This document shows, in pieces, positions 1 to 7,758 of a stretch of 64,000 bases of DNA. Where the stretch lies: positions 22,632 to 86,631 of the forward strand of contig JAPDQM010000003.1 in assembly GCA_034505795.1 (NCBI GenBank). The letters are read 5' to 3'. The position numbers and the translations under genes were made by a program. The DNA comes from Thermofontimicrobium_A sp034505795. Its GTDB lineage: Bacteria; Zhuqueibacterota; Zhuqueibacteria; Thermofontimicrobiales; Thermofontimicrobiaceae. How positions within the stretch are numbered: position 1 is the stretch's first letter; each line of letters begins with the position of its first letter. The notes under the pieces are model-generated. The model was not told the origin of the DNA, searched no databases, and saw nothing but the letters and a program-made list of their open reading frames with translations.

Positions 1-404
1 GACTTGATGGCCTTGCTCAGACACTCATTATTGCCATGAGTTAGATTTTTGGTTTGTCGAAATTGCTATTTCGATATTAGGAGATAGCTTTTTTTCCGCT
101 CGACAGATTAGACAAATTATCGTCAACCTTTTCCCATAATCTTCTTGACTTTCTCCTTTTATTTATTTATAGTATTACTTAGTTCTACTGAGTCAGATTT
201 ATGAAATTCATCAACAAATATGTGCCATTTCGATCCACCAACTGGCGGAGAGAAATCTGTTTATTAAACCAGCTAATCTTGAAATACACAGATTCCTGAC
301 TCCACTTCGTTTCGTTCGGAATGACATCATTCAGTTTAATCTGACTTAGAAGTTTAAGCAAATGCAATTAATCAAATCTGAACAAACGGTATCCCAAGTT
401 TTAT
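1..404. other. Gene-poor leader region before the PHP-UvrD gene
   Basis: No convincing gene is visible. A 60-codon minus-strand frame at 185-367 has no family resemblance and overlaps repeats, so it is left out. The region holds a good promoter at 145-173, one copy (238-248, reverse orientation) of the CCGCCAGTTGG core that recurs in other gaps of the window, and at 291-325 a sequence starting GATTCC and ending GGAATGAC, which resembles the dispersed GTCATTCCGA... type repeats common in many bacterial genomes. Confidence 0.5.
145..173 (+). promoter_or_regulatory. Sigma-70 type promoter
   Basis: TTGACT at 145-150, a 17-base spacer, then TATAGT at 168-173. The nearest downstream gene is the PHP-UvrD gene at 405, giving a leader of about 225 bases that includes the dispersed repeats. 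The match is by eye. Confidence 0.5.
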
Positions 405-3400
405 ATGAAATTCATTGCTGATTTACATATTCACTCTCATTATTCCAGAGCCACGAGCCGAGATCTGACGTTTGAGCAGTTGTACCGCTGGGCACAGCTA
501 AAGGGCATTCAGGTGGTTGCCAGCGGTGATATCACGCACCCTGGCTGGCTGGATGAAATCAAAACCAAATTGGAGCCCGCCGAGCCGGGGTTCTTTCGTT
601 TGAAGGCGGAATATGCACGCCCTATGAATGCTACCATCCCGGCGGCATGTCAAAGTGAGGTTCGCTTTGTGCTGTCGGGCGAAATTAGCAATATTTACAA
701 AAAGGGCGATCACGTCCGCAAAATTCATAATGTCGTCTTTTTTCCCTCGATTGAGGTGGCCCAAAAATTTCAGGTAACATTGGAAAAAATCGGCAATATC
801 CGCTCCGACGGCCGACCCATCCTGGGACTCGATGCTCGAGACCTGCTGGAATTGGTGCTGCAATCGCATGAATGGTCATTTCTGATTCCGGCTCATATCT
901 GGACACCCTGGTTTTCCGTGCTGGGGTCAAAATCGGGCTTCGATTCCATTGCGGATTGCTTTGCTGACTTGACGCCGCAGATCTTCGCGCTGGAAACCGG
1001 TCTCTCATCAGATCCGCCGATGAATTGGATGCTGTCCCAACTGGATCGATTCACCCTGGTTTCCAATTCGGACGCCCATTCCCCCGCAAAGCTGGGGCGA
1101 GAGGCAAATTTATTCGATTGCGAGTTCTCGTTTTCAGGCATGCTGGCGGCAATGAAGGATCAAAATGCTAAACAATTTTTGGGCACGATCGAATTTTTCC
1201 CGGAAGAGGGCAAGTACCATCTGGATGGACACCGGAACTGCCAGGTGCGGCTAACGCCGGCGGAGACTGCCAGCCATCAGGGTCTCTGTCCCGTCTGCGG
1301 CAAGAAGGTAACCGTCGGCGTCTTGAATCGAGTAGAAGCATTGGCAGATCGACCGTTCGGCGCCCAACCGCCTACTGCAAAGCCTTATTATAGCCTGATA
1401 CCGCTGCCGGAAGTTCTGGCCGAAATATCCGGTGTCGGCGTGGGCACCAAAGCGGTAGCTACAAGATTGGAAAAGCTGCTCCGGCAGTTTGGTTCGGAAA
1501 TAAATATCCTCACCGAAATTCCGCTTATCGAACTGCAACGAGCTGGAGGAAGCTTATTGGCTGAGGGAATTCGTCGCATGCGTCAGAAAGAAGTACAGAT
1601 TGCCGCCGGCTATGATGGTGAATTTGGCATCATTAAACTATTTTCGGACGATGAGCGGCGACAGTTTTCAGCCCAGCCGATCTTTTTTAATGATGATAAT
1701 TCGGTGCTGCCAGGCGCAATCGAGCAACCAGTGCCGTCAGTGATGAAAGATCAGGAATTCGCTTATGGTCAGTCCCAATCTCCGGGGGATCTTTCTTCGG
1801 ATGCGGTGATTACGACACAGTCAGAACCCGATGATGAAGGCGAAACTGGCCTCAATCGTCGGCAGCAGGAAGCGGTGGAATATGTCGGAACGTCTTTGTT
1901 AATTGCTGCTGGTCCCGGCACTGGCAAAACGCATACCCTCACCCAGCGTATTGCCTTTTGGATTCAAAACAAAGGCGTGCCGCCAGATCAGGTGCTGGCA
2001 ATTACTTTTACCAACCGTGCCGCCCAGGAGATGCGGGAGCGATTGCAAGCGATTCTCGACAAAGCAGTTGCCGAAGCCGTTACCATTAAAACGTTCCACG
2101 CTCTGGGGGCCTCCATCTTGAGGCAGGAGGCGGAGCGGCTGAATTATCCATCCTCATTTTTGATCTACGGAGAAAATGATGTTGTAAGCGTCTTAAAAAT
2201 GATCGCTCCGACACTTGGGCTGAAAGAAATTCGGTCGCTGGCCGATCAAATTTCTCGATTCAAAAACAGTTTTTCCTTTTGCAGTTCTGAAAACAGAGCA
2301 GCCTCGTCAAGCCAAGAGCAATTCAACTCCTGGTACGAACAATATCAGCAGATGCTGCAGGCACAGCAATCTTTTGACTATGATGATTTGATTTTGATGC
2401 CCATTCGTCTGTTTCAAGAGTATCCGGCAATTCAACAAAAATATCAGCAACGATTTCAATGGATTTTCGTTGATGAATTTCAGGACATTAATCAGCCTCA
2501 ATATGAATTGCTGAAATTGCTAACGACGTCGGCGACTCACATCTGTGCGATTGGCGATCCCGACCAGGCGATCTATGGCTTTCGCGGCTCCGATCGGCGC
2601 TTCTTCCGGCAATTTGAACAGGATTTTCCAAATTGCCGCGTTATTAGGCTGGAGAAGAACTATCGCTCAGTGTCGACTATTCTTAAGGCCTCCACTCAAG
2701 TGATTTCCAAAAATCCCGATCATCAGCCATATAATTTGTGGTCGCCCCTGGTCTCACGAACGCGAATCGACATCTTTCAGACGCCGACCGAAAAGGCCGA
2801 GGCCGAGACCATTGTGCATCAGATCGAGAAGATGATGGGCGCCACCAGTTTCTTTTCGGTGGATTCTGGTCGTGCGGGTGACGAGGAGTCCCAAAGCTGC
2901 GCCGGGTTCTCGGAAATCGCGGTGTTGTACCGGTTGGGCGCTCAGGTTGCCGCATTGGAAGAGGCCTTTCTTCGCGCCGGGATTCCTTACCAGACGCTCG
3001 GCGAACAGCCGTTTTATGAAATCCCCGAAGTGAAAGAAATCATTTCGTTTCTAAAGGTATTCCAACATCCACGGGCGGACTGGGATCTGCAGCGGGTAAT
3101 TCACATCGCGCCAACTGGCATTGGCGAACCGACCCTACGATCACTGGTGAGCTACCAGCGCAGCAATGCGCTTTCGCTTTGGGAGGCGATGCAACGCTGT
3201 CGTCAAATTGCGCCGCTAAGCGAAGTTCAGAAGCAACCGATCGAACGTTGGGTTAGCCGCATGAAAGAGGTCATGGCTTTGGTTCCCCATGCTCCGGTCG
3301 GCGACATTATCGAGCGGATATTGACGCAATTCGGCCTACTCTCATATTATAAAAATGACCGCCGGCGGCAATATTACTGGCAACTCCTGTTGCAAAATGC

Positions 3401-3833
3401 CAATGCCGCGCCGATGAATTTGACAGAGTTTTTAGATCAAATTGCTCTGCAAAAAGAGACCGATGTCCACAATCCGCGAGCCGAAAAAGTTACTTTGCTT
3501 ACGCTTCATGCCGCCAAAGGCCTGGAGTTCCCCATCGTTTTTATTGCCGGCTGTGAGGAAGGGTTGATTCCCTATCGCCACCCGCAGGCTCCTGCTAATG
3601 ACATTGAGGAAGAGCGGCGGTTGTTCTACGTCGGAATGACCCGCGCCAAGCAGCGTTTGATTCTTTTGCACACCAAAAGCCGCTTTTTGTTTGGGGAACG
3701 TAAAAACAATCGGCCTTCGCGATTTTTATTTGATATCGAAGAGGCACTGAAACAACAACGCCAGGCACAGCTCAAGGAGCGATCTCGCGAAAATGAGCTG
3801 CCGGCGATGGATTCACAATTAAAACTGTTCTGA
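405..3833 (+). CDS. EndoQ-like PHP nuclease fused to a UvrD/Rep-family DNA helicase
   Basis: This 1142-residue protein has two halves. Residues 1-420 look like a PHP-domain endonuclease of the EndoQ type: the N-terminal metal motif DLHIHSHYS (6-14), a later SNSDAHSP motif, a zinc-binding set C279/C295/C298 and a helix-hairpin-helix-like stretch (about 335-395). Residues about 475-1130 are a superfamily 1A helicase with Walker A GPGTGKT (503-509), Walker B DEFQD (690-694), a GDPDQAIYGFRGS motif and the C-terminal LLTLHAAKGLEFP and VGMTRAKQRL motifs. EndoQ enzymes cut DNA 5' of deaminated bases, so the fusion could couple lesion nicking to strand unwinding; that role is inference. The linker (about 420-475) is low in complexity. 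The ATG at 405 is chosen because the PHP motif begins at once. Assignment as helicase is very secure and as PHP domain secure. Confidence 0.93.
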   Translation: MKFIADLHIHSHYSRATSRDLTFEQLYRWAQLKGIQVVASGDITHPGWLDEIKTKLEPAEPGFFRLKAEYARPMNATIPAACQSEVRFVLSGEISNIYKKGDHVRKIHNVVFFPSIEVAQKFQVTLEKIGNIRSDGRPILGLDARDLLELVLQSHEWSFLIPAHIWTPWFSVLGSKSGFDSIADCFADLTPQIFALETGLSSDPPMNWMLSQLDRFTLVSNSDAHSPAKLGREANLFDCEFSFSGMLAAMKDQNAKQFLGTIEFFPEEGKYHLDGHRNCQVRLTPAETASHQGLCPVCGKKVTVGVLNRVEALADRPFGAQPPTAKPYYSLIPLPEVLAEISGVGVGTKAVATRLEKLLRQFGSEINILTEIPLIELQRAGGSLLAEGIRRMRQKEVQIAAGYDGEFGIIKLFSDDERRQFSAQPIFFNDDNSVLPGAIEQPVPSVMKDQEFAYGQSQSPGDLSSDAVITTQSEPDDEGETGLNRRQQEAVEYVGTSLLIAAGPGTGKTHTLTQRIAFWIQNKGVPPDQVLAITFTNRAAQEMRERLQAILDKAVAEAVTIKTFHALGASILRQEAERLNYPSSFLIYGENDVVSVLKMIAPTLGLKEIRSLADQISRFKNSFSFCSSENRAASSSQEQFNSWYEQYQQMLQAQQSFDYDDLILMPIRLFQEYPAIQQKYQQRFQWIFVDEFQDINQPQYELLKLLTTSATHICAIGDPDQAIYGFRGSDRRFFRQFEQDFPNCRVIRLEKNYRSVSTILKASTQVISKNPDHQPYNLWSPLVSRTRIDIFQTPTEKAEAETIVHQIEKMMGATSFFSVDSGRAGDEESQSCAGFSEIAVLYRLGAQVAALEEAFLRAGIPYQTLGEQPFYEIPEVKEIISFLKVFQHPRADWDLQRVIHIAPTGIGEPTLRSLVSYQRSNALSLWEAMQRCRQIAPLSEVQKQPIERWVSRMKEVMALVPHAPVGDIIERILTQFGLLSYYKNDRRRQYYWQLLLQNANAAPMNLTEFLDQIALQKETDVHNPRAEKVTLLTLHAAKGLEFPIVFIAGCEEGLIPYRHPQAPANDIEEERRLFYVGMTRAKQRLILLHTKSRFLFGERKNNRPSRFLFDIEEALKQQRQAQLKERSRENELPAMDSQLKLF

Positions 3834-3905
3834 TGTGAGCACGCGCGGCCTCGCCGACCAAGGGCGCCGCAGCGGTAATAGATTGGCACCAACAAGGGAG
3901 ACCGA

Positions 3906-4637
3906 ATGATGCGCCAGATCACAGCTCAATGGTATTTAGAATTGTTTGAAAAATTGGGCCGAAACTATCTGGCCTACCCCTTCACACGCGGAACGGTGCA
4001 GGAGGTGGATTTTATGGTGCAGTTGCTGCAACTTACGGCTGGACAGCGAATCCTTGATGTGGGGTGTGGGCCTGGCCGTCATGCCATTGAATTGGCGCGG
4101 CGAGGTCTTTTGGTCACGGGACTGGATTTTTCACCCCGCATGATTGCACTGGCCTGCGAACAGGCCGCGGCGGCGGGGGTTGAGGTCGAATTTGTTCATG
4201 GCGATGCCCGTACTGTGCAATTTCCGCTGTACTATGATGCTGCATTTTCACTTTGCGAGGGCGCATTTGGTATCATGAATAGTGATGTCGAAAATACAGC
4301 TATATTAACGAATATGTATGCATCGCTGAAAAGCCACGGCAAGTTATTGCTGAATGTTTTGAATGCCTCCTACATTTTTCGCCATCCGGAGCAGGACTCC
4401 TATTTTGATCCCAAGACCTGTATGGGCTATTGGACCGAAAAAATTATCAATGAAAATGGCCAACCAGAGGAGTTGCACTGTTCAAATCGGTACTATACCT
4501 TTTCCGAGATCAAATTGATTCTGGAAACAATCGGTTTTGATGTTATTGATGGTTATGGCTGTCAGGCGGGAAATTTTCAGCGGCGCGGCATCGAGTTGGA
4601 TGATTTTGAAATTCTGGTGTATGCGCAAAAGCCCTAA
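3906..4637 (+). CDS. Class I SAM-dependent methyltransferase
   Basis: The 243-residue protein has the SAM-binding motif I LDVGCGPGRH (50-59), an acidic end of strand beta2 (LDFSPRM) and a motif-II-like GDARTVQF followed by DAAFSLCEGAFG. This is the Methyltransf_11/25 type fold. The substrate cannot be read from sequence. It lies 72 bases after the helicase gene on the same strand and may be co-transcribed. Two ATG codons stand in tandem at 3906 and 3909; AAGGGAG just upstream fits either. It could act on a small molecule or a quinone-type substrate, but nothing nearby supports a choice. Confidence 0.85.
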   Translation: MMRQITAQWYLELFEKLGRNYLAYPFTRGTVQEVDFMVQLLQLTAGQRILDVGCGPGRHAIELARRGLLVTGLDFSPRMIALACEQAAAAGVEVEFVHGDARTVQFPLYYDAAFSLCEGAFGIMNSDVENTAILTNMYASLKSHGKLLLNVLNASYIFRHPEQDSYFDPKTCMGYWTEKIINENGQPEELHCSNRYYTFSEIKLILETIGFDVIDGYGCQAGNFQRRGIELDDFEILVYAQKP

Positions 4638-5176
4638 ATCCTTTCAGGGGCGAGCTGGAATTGGCGGTGATACAGATTATGTCTCCACGTCGCGGCTCAT
4701 CATGGAATTGGGAATATTATTTTGCGGGTGACGGTATGGATGAAATTTGTCGAAAAAAAAATTAAATACTATCGACTCCTTGCTATTGATTAATTAAACC
4801 GCTTTTTTTTGATTAGATGCTGGTCAACCGAATATCTCGCCAAGGATTGGAGCGGTCGGTTTTTTTTCTTGCAATATTCCTGCAAATAACCTATATTAGC
4901 GCTGCAAATTAAAATATCTAAGTTAAGCCTGTTGCCCTGACGAGATGAAAAGGCGATGGCGACAGTTTGAATGATTTCCGACGGTGCCTGGCACGAAACG
5001 ATTGAATGCCATTGAAAATCTCGATAAATTATCAGATTAATGGGATCCGATTGTTGGTGCTGCGGCCGTCGAATTTTCAGAATGTAATCAGGATGACCTC
5101 GCATCATTCGAAGGCCAATTGAATCTATTAATTATAGAAATTTCGATGTGCGACCGGGTGAAATACAGATAAAACT
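4638..5176. other. Intergenic stretch of about 540 bases
   Basis: No supported gene. A 105-codon minus-strand frame (4790-5107) has unremarkable composition and no visible ribosome site or family motif, so it is not called. The only clear element is a terminator-like hairpin with a T run at 4826-4867. In related genomes the gene before holA is often lptE, but I do not see a frame on the plus strand that could encode it. Confidence 0.4.
4826..4867 (+). terminator. Possible rho-independent terminator
   Basis: AACCGA (4826-4831) pairs with TCGGTT (4856-4861), with an inner CTC/GAG pairing, followed by a run of eight T. The stem is short and interrupted, and it lies about 190 bases after the methyltransferase stop, so the call is tentative. 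Confidence 0.4.
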
Positions 5177-6202
5177 ATGGCGCAGACGCAACAGACAAAA
5201 AAGGCGCTGACATACGCCGCTGCGATCGATCAACTCAATAAAGGAGTGTTGGCGAACGCCTATTTTATTTTCGGCGAAGAAAAATATCTGCACGATGAAT
5301 TGATCGATCGCATCATTAAAATCGCAGTCAATCCAGCCACTCGCGATTTCAATTTGGACCTATTTTATGCCAATGATGTCGAAATCGAGCGGGTGATCCA
5401 GGTGGTTCGCTCATACCCCATGATGGACAACCGGCGATTGGTTATTATCAAAGACATCCAGGATTTTAAGCCGTTAGCTTTGAAACATTTGGTGAATTAC
5501 GTTGCCAGCCCTTCGGCGACCTCCTGCCTGATAATGACCATGGCGGATAAATTGCGCTCGAATAAAACGCTGGCCCTGCTGGCCGCGCAGGCGACAGCCA
5601 TAGACTGTCGATCGCTTTATGACAACGAAGTGGCAGGATGGATCCAAAATTATTTGAAAGACAAGAAACTGGAGATCGAGATGCCGGCCATAGCATTGTT
5701 GCAGGCACAGATCGGGAATTCCTTGCAAAACCTGGTCAATGAAATCGAAAAAATTCAGATCAATATTTTGCCGCGCAATCGGATCACGGCAGCCGATGTC
5801 GAGAATGTCTCCAGCATATCCAAGCAATACAATGTATTCGAGCTCTGCAATGCTGTCGGGGAGCGGCACCTGGCCCGAGGATTAACGATCTTGCAGCGTC
5901 TGCTCCAGCAAGGTGATGAACCCACAGGAATTATCATTCAGCTTGTGCGGCACTTTGTTAATTTGCTGAAGGTGCGGGAGTGCGTAGCGCAGGGAAAACG
6001 AACGCCAGGGGAGTTAGCAGCGGTGACAGGACTGGCCAATTACTTTGTAAATGATCTGCTGCGTCAGGTAAAGAATTTCACGCCAGAGCAACTCAGAATG
6101 GCATTTCATTTACTGAGCGAGGCCGATTATCATTTAAAAACAGGCTATCAGCGTGGTCATGTGGTCATGGAGCTGCTACTTTATAAACTCATTCATAATT
6201 GA
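5177..6202 (+). CDS. holA: DNA polymerase III subunit delta
   Basis: The 341-residue protein has the layout of HolA, the clamp-loader subunit that opens the beta clamp. The N-terminal AAA+-like domain includes the family pattern AYFIFGEEKYLHDELIDRI (about 28-46), then VVRSYPMMDNRRLVIIKD, the middle region has LQNLVNEIEKIQI, and the C-terminal collar has a LVRHFVNLLKVRE helix typical of the family. Length is normal. It contacts the beta clamp and the gamma/tau and delta-prime subunits at the replication fork. The ATG at 5177 has only a weak ribosome site. No neighbour is linked to replication apart from the helicase upstream. Confidence 0.9.
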   Translation: MAQTQQTKKALTYAAAIDQLNKGVLANAYFIFGEEKYLHDELIDRIIKIAVNPATRDFNLDLFYANDVEIERVIQVVRSYPMMDNRRLVIIKDIQDFKPLALKHLVNYVASPSATSCLIMTMADKLRSNKTLALLAAQATAIDCRSLYDNEVAGWIQNYLKDKKLEIEMPAIALLQAQIGNSLQNLVNEIEKIQINILPRNRITAADVENVSSISKQYNVFELCNAVGERHLARGLTILQRLLQQGDEPTGIIIQLVRHFVNLLKVRECVAQGKRTPGELAAVTGLANYFVNDLLRQVKNFTPEQLRMAFHLLSEADYHLKTGYQRGHVVMELLLYKLIHN

Positions 6203-6227
6203 CATTTTTTTCAACTTGAAATGTTCG

Positions 6228-6256
6228 GGAACTTTTGATTCTAGGACTGTGTTAAA
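6228..6256 (+). promoter_or_regulatory. ECF-type promoter in front of the sigma factor gene
   Basis: GGAACTT (6228-6234), a 16-base spacer, then GTTAAA (6251-6256). This resembles the sigma-E/ECF consensus (GGAACTT, 15-16 bases, GTC/TAA-like) and lies about 20 bases before the sigma gene start, so the sigma factor may transcribe its own gene. The -10 match is partial. Confidence 0.45.
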
Positions 6257-6276
6257 AACTGTGGTAGGTTAAGCGA

Positions 6277-6861
6277 ATGGAAGAAGAAAAGGGTGTAAAA
6301 CCTACAGATGAAGATTTAATTGAACGATTCCAGAATGGTGATTTGTACGCTTTCGACCTTATCGTCAAGCGCTATAAAAACCAATTGATGAATTTTGTAT
6401 ATCGTTTCCTCGGGAATGCCGAGGAAGCCGAGGATTTGGTTCAAGAAACGTTTCTTCGAGTCTATCGCAATCGAAGGGCGTACCAGAAAGTGGCCAAGTT
6501 TTCTACGTGGATTTATACCATTGCTGGCAATTTAGCAAAAACAGAACTCAGAAAACGGAAAAGGAGGAAATTTTTCTCGATCTCAGACCTGGGGTATAAT
6601 GAGAAAGATTACGACATCTCCGATGAGGCGTTCAATCCTGAGAAAGATGTAGATAGTCGCATGAAAGAGGAAATCATTCATCGTGAGATTAATGATCTTT
6701 CGCCGAAGTTCCGCGAGGTCATCTTGCTCCGGGATGTGCAACAGCTTTCTTATGAAGAAATTAGTCAGATAGTCGATATTCCGCTAGGTACGGTAAAGTC
6801 GCGTGTGAATCGTGGTCGACTGAAATTGCAAGAGCGGTTGAAAAGTCTCTTAGAGCGTTAG
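6277..6861 (+). CDS. ECF-family RNA polymerase sigma factor
   Basis: The 194-residue protein has sigma region 2 (about residues 12-88, with YAFDLIVKRYKNQLMNFVYR, the EEAEDLVQETFLRVY core-binding helix and FSTWIYTIAGN) and region 4 (about 134-190, with LSPKFREVILLRDV and the helix-turn-helix LSYEEISQIVDIPLGTVKSR). Regions 1 and 3 are absent, as expected for group 4 sigma factors of the RpoE/SigW type. The next gene is a membrane anti-sigma factor with a zinc-binding domain, which supports stress-responsive control at the envelope. A possible autoregulatory promoter lies just upstream. The target regulon cannot be read from the window. Confidence 0.94.
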   Translation: MEEEKGVKPTDEDLIERFQNGDLYAFDLIVKRYKNQLMNFVYRFLGNAEEAEDLVQETFLRVYRNRRAYQKVAKFSTWIYTIAGNLAKTELRKRKRRKFFSISDLGYNEKDYDISDEAFNPEKDVDSRMKEEIIHREINDLSPKFREVILLRDVQQLSYEEISQIVDIPLGTVKSRVNRGRLKLQERLKSLLER

Positions 6862-7005
6862 CATTCGATCCTTTTAGATGATAAACAATTGTTGCTGAGG
6901 TGAGGGTATCTAAATATCAAATGAATATGGAGTGCCAGAAGTGGCTGGCATGATGATGGTGTTGGAGCAAAAATTATTAGAACCCTAAAATCTTGAGGAA
7001 AGAAA

Positions 7006-7608
7006 ATGGATAGTTGTCAACGGTTCAAAGAGTTGATGTCTGACTATATCGAGGGAGGCCTTGATCCGCAGAGCAAGCAGGAGATGGAGCATCACTTCAA
7101 AGAGTGTTTGCGATGCGCCAGCACAACGGAAGAACTGCGCAGCCTGATTCAGGAGCTGAAGGCGTTGCCGCAGGTAACAGTCTCTCCTGATTTTGAAACT
7201 ATCTTACGCGCCCGAATTCGATTAGAGAATGGTCTGGTGCGCCGACAGCAGGAACGTTTTTTCGCTTCATGGAAATTTCGCGTGCCAGCTTTTTCTGCGG
7301 CGATGGTAGTGATTTTGTTAGCCGCACTAACCGTCTTTTCGCAACTGAACCGCCAACGTCAATTATATCCTCCAGATGCGTATGTCAATCCCGAATATTA
7401 TGGAGGTCGCTATCAGCAGGTTGATTCGGTGAATGTGCTTTTTTATTTTCTCGAAAAACAACCGGCGACTCGGATCACTACCCAAAATCCGATTCAGGTC
7501 AGCGGTGGGGCGTATCGGCAATTCGACCGGAATTCTGCGATGGATTCCAGCCGCTCGATTGCTACCCGAGCCAGCGTGATCGACAGGAGAGCCGAGATCG
7601 TTTATTGA
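7006..7608 (+). CDS. Membrane-bound zinc-finger anti-sigma factor
   Basis: The 200-residue protein starts with a ZAS-type anti-sigma domain: H30-x3-C34-x2-C37 (HFKECLRC) plus C4, followed by an amphipathic helix. A single membrane segment lies at about 94-111 and the last 85 residues would be periplasmic. This is the arrangement of RseA/RsiW-type proteins, which hold an ECF sigma factor at the membrane until cleaved. It follows the sigma gene by 144 bases on the same strand and has a ribosome site GAGGAAAG before the ATG. The periplasmic part has no recognised fold and is rich in polar residues. Pairing with the upstream sigma factor is inferred from adjacency. Confidence 0.88.
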   Translation: MDSCQRFKELMSDYIEGGLDPQSKQEMEHHFKECLRCASTTEELRSLIQELKALPQVTVSPDFETILRARIRLENGLVRRQQERFFASWKFRVPAFSAAMVVILLAALTVFSQLNRQRQLYPPDAYVNPEYYGGRYQQVDSVNVLFYFLEKQPATRITTQNPIQVSGGAYRQFDRNSAMDSSRSIATRASVIDRRAEIVY

Positions 7609-7670
7609 TGGCATTATTGATTTGTATTTCCTTTAGGTTTTATCTGATTGTGAAAACATAATACAATTTT

Positions 7671-7729
7671 CTAAACCCTGGGTTAATGTATGTGCTGCTT
7701 TGGTACTGCTTCATTAACTCAGGGTTTAG
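7671..7729. repeat. 18-base inverted repeat
   Basis: CTAAACCCTGGGTTAATG (7671-7688) and CATTAACTCAGGGTTTAG (7712-7729) are complementary at 17 of 18 positions, the exception being a G-T pair; the loop is 23 bases. No T run follows, so it is not a classical terminator. It sits between the anti-sigma gene and the HtrA-like gene and could attenuate, stabilise or separate the two messages. Confidence 0.7.
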
Positions 7730-7758
7730 GCTATTTGCAGAGTAAATTTTAGATTTGT

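Noticed and set aside
185..367. A 60-codon minus-strand frame at the window start
   Set aside because: It lies across dispersed repeat sequence and shows no conserved-looking segment or start signal.
4790..5107. A 105-codon minus-strand frame in the gap before holA
   Set aside because: No ribosome site, no family motif, and unusual composition; it also covers a terminator-like hairpin.
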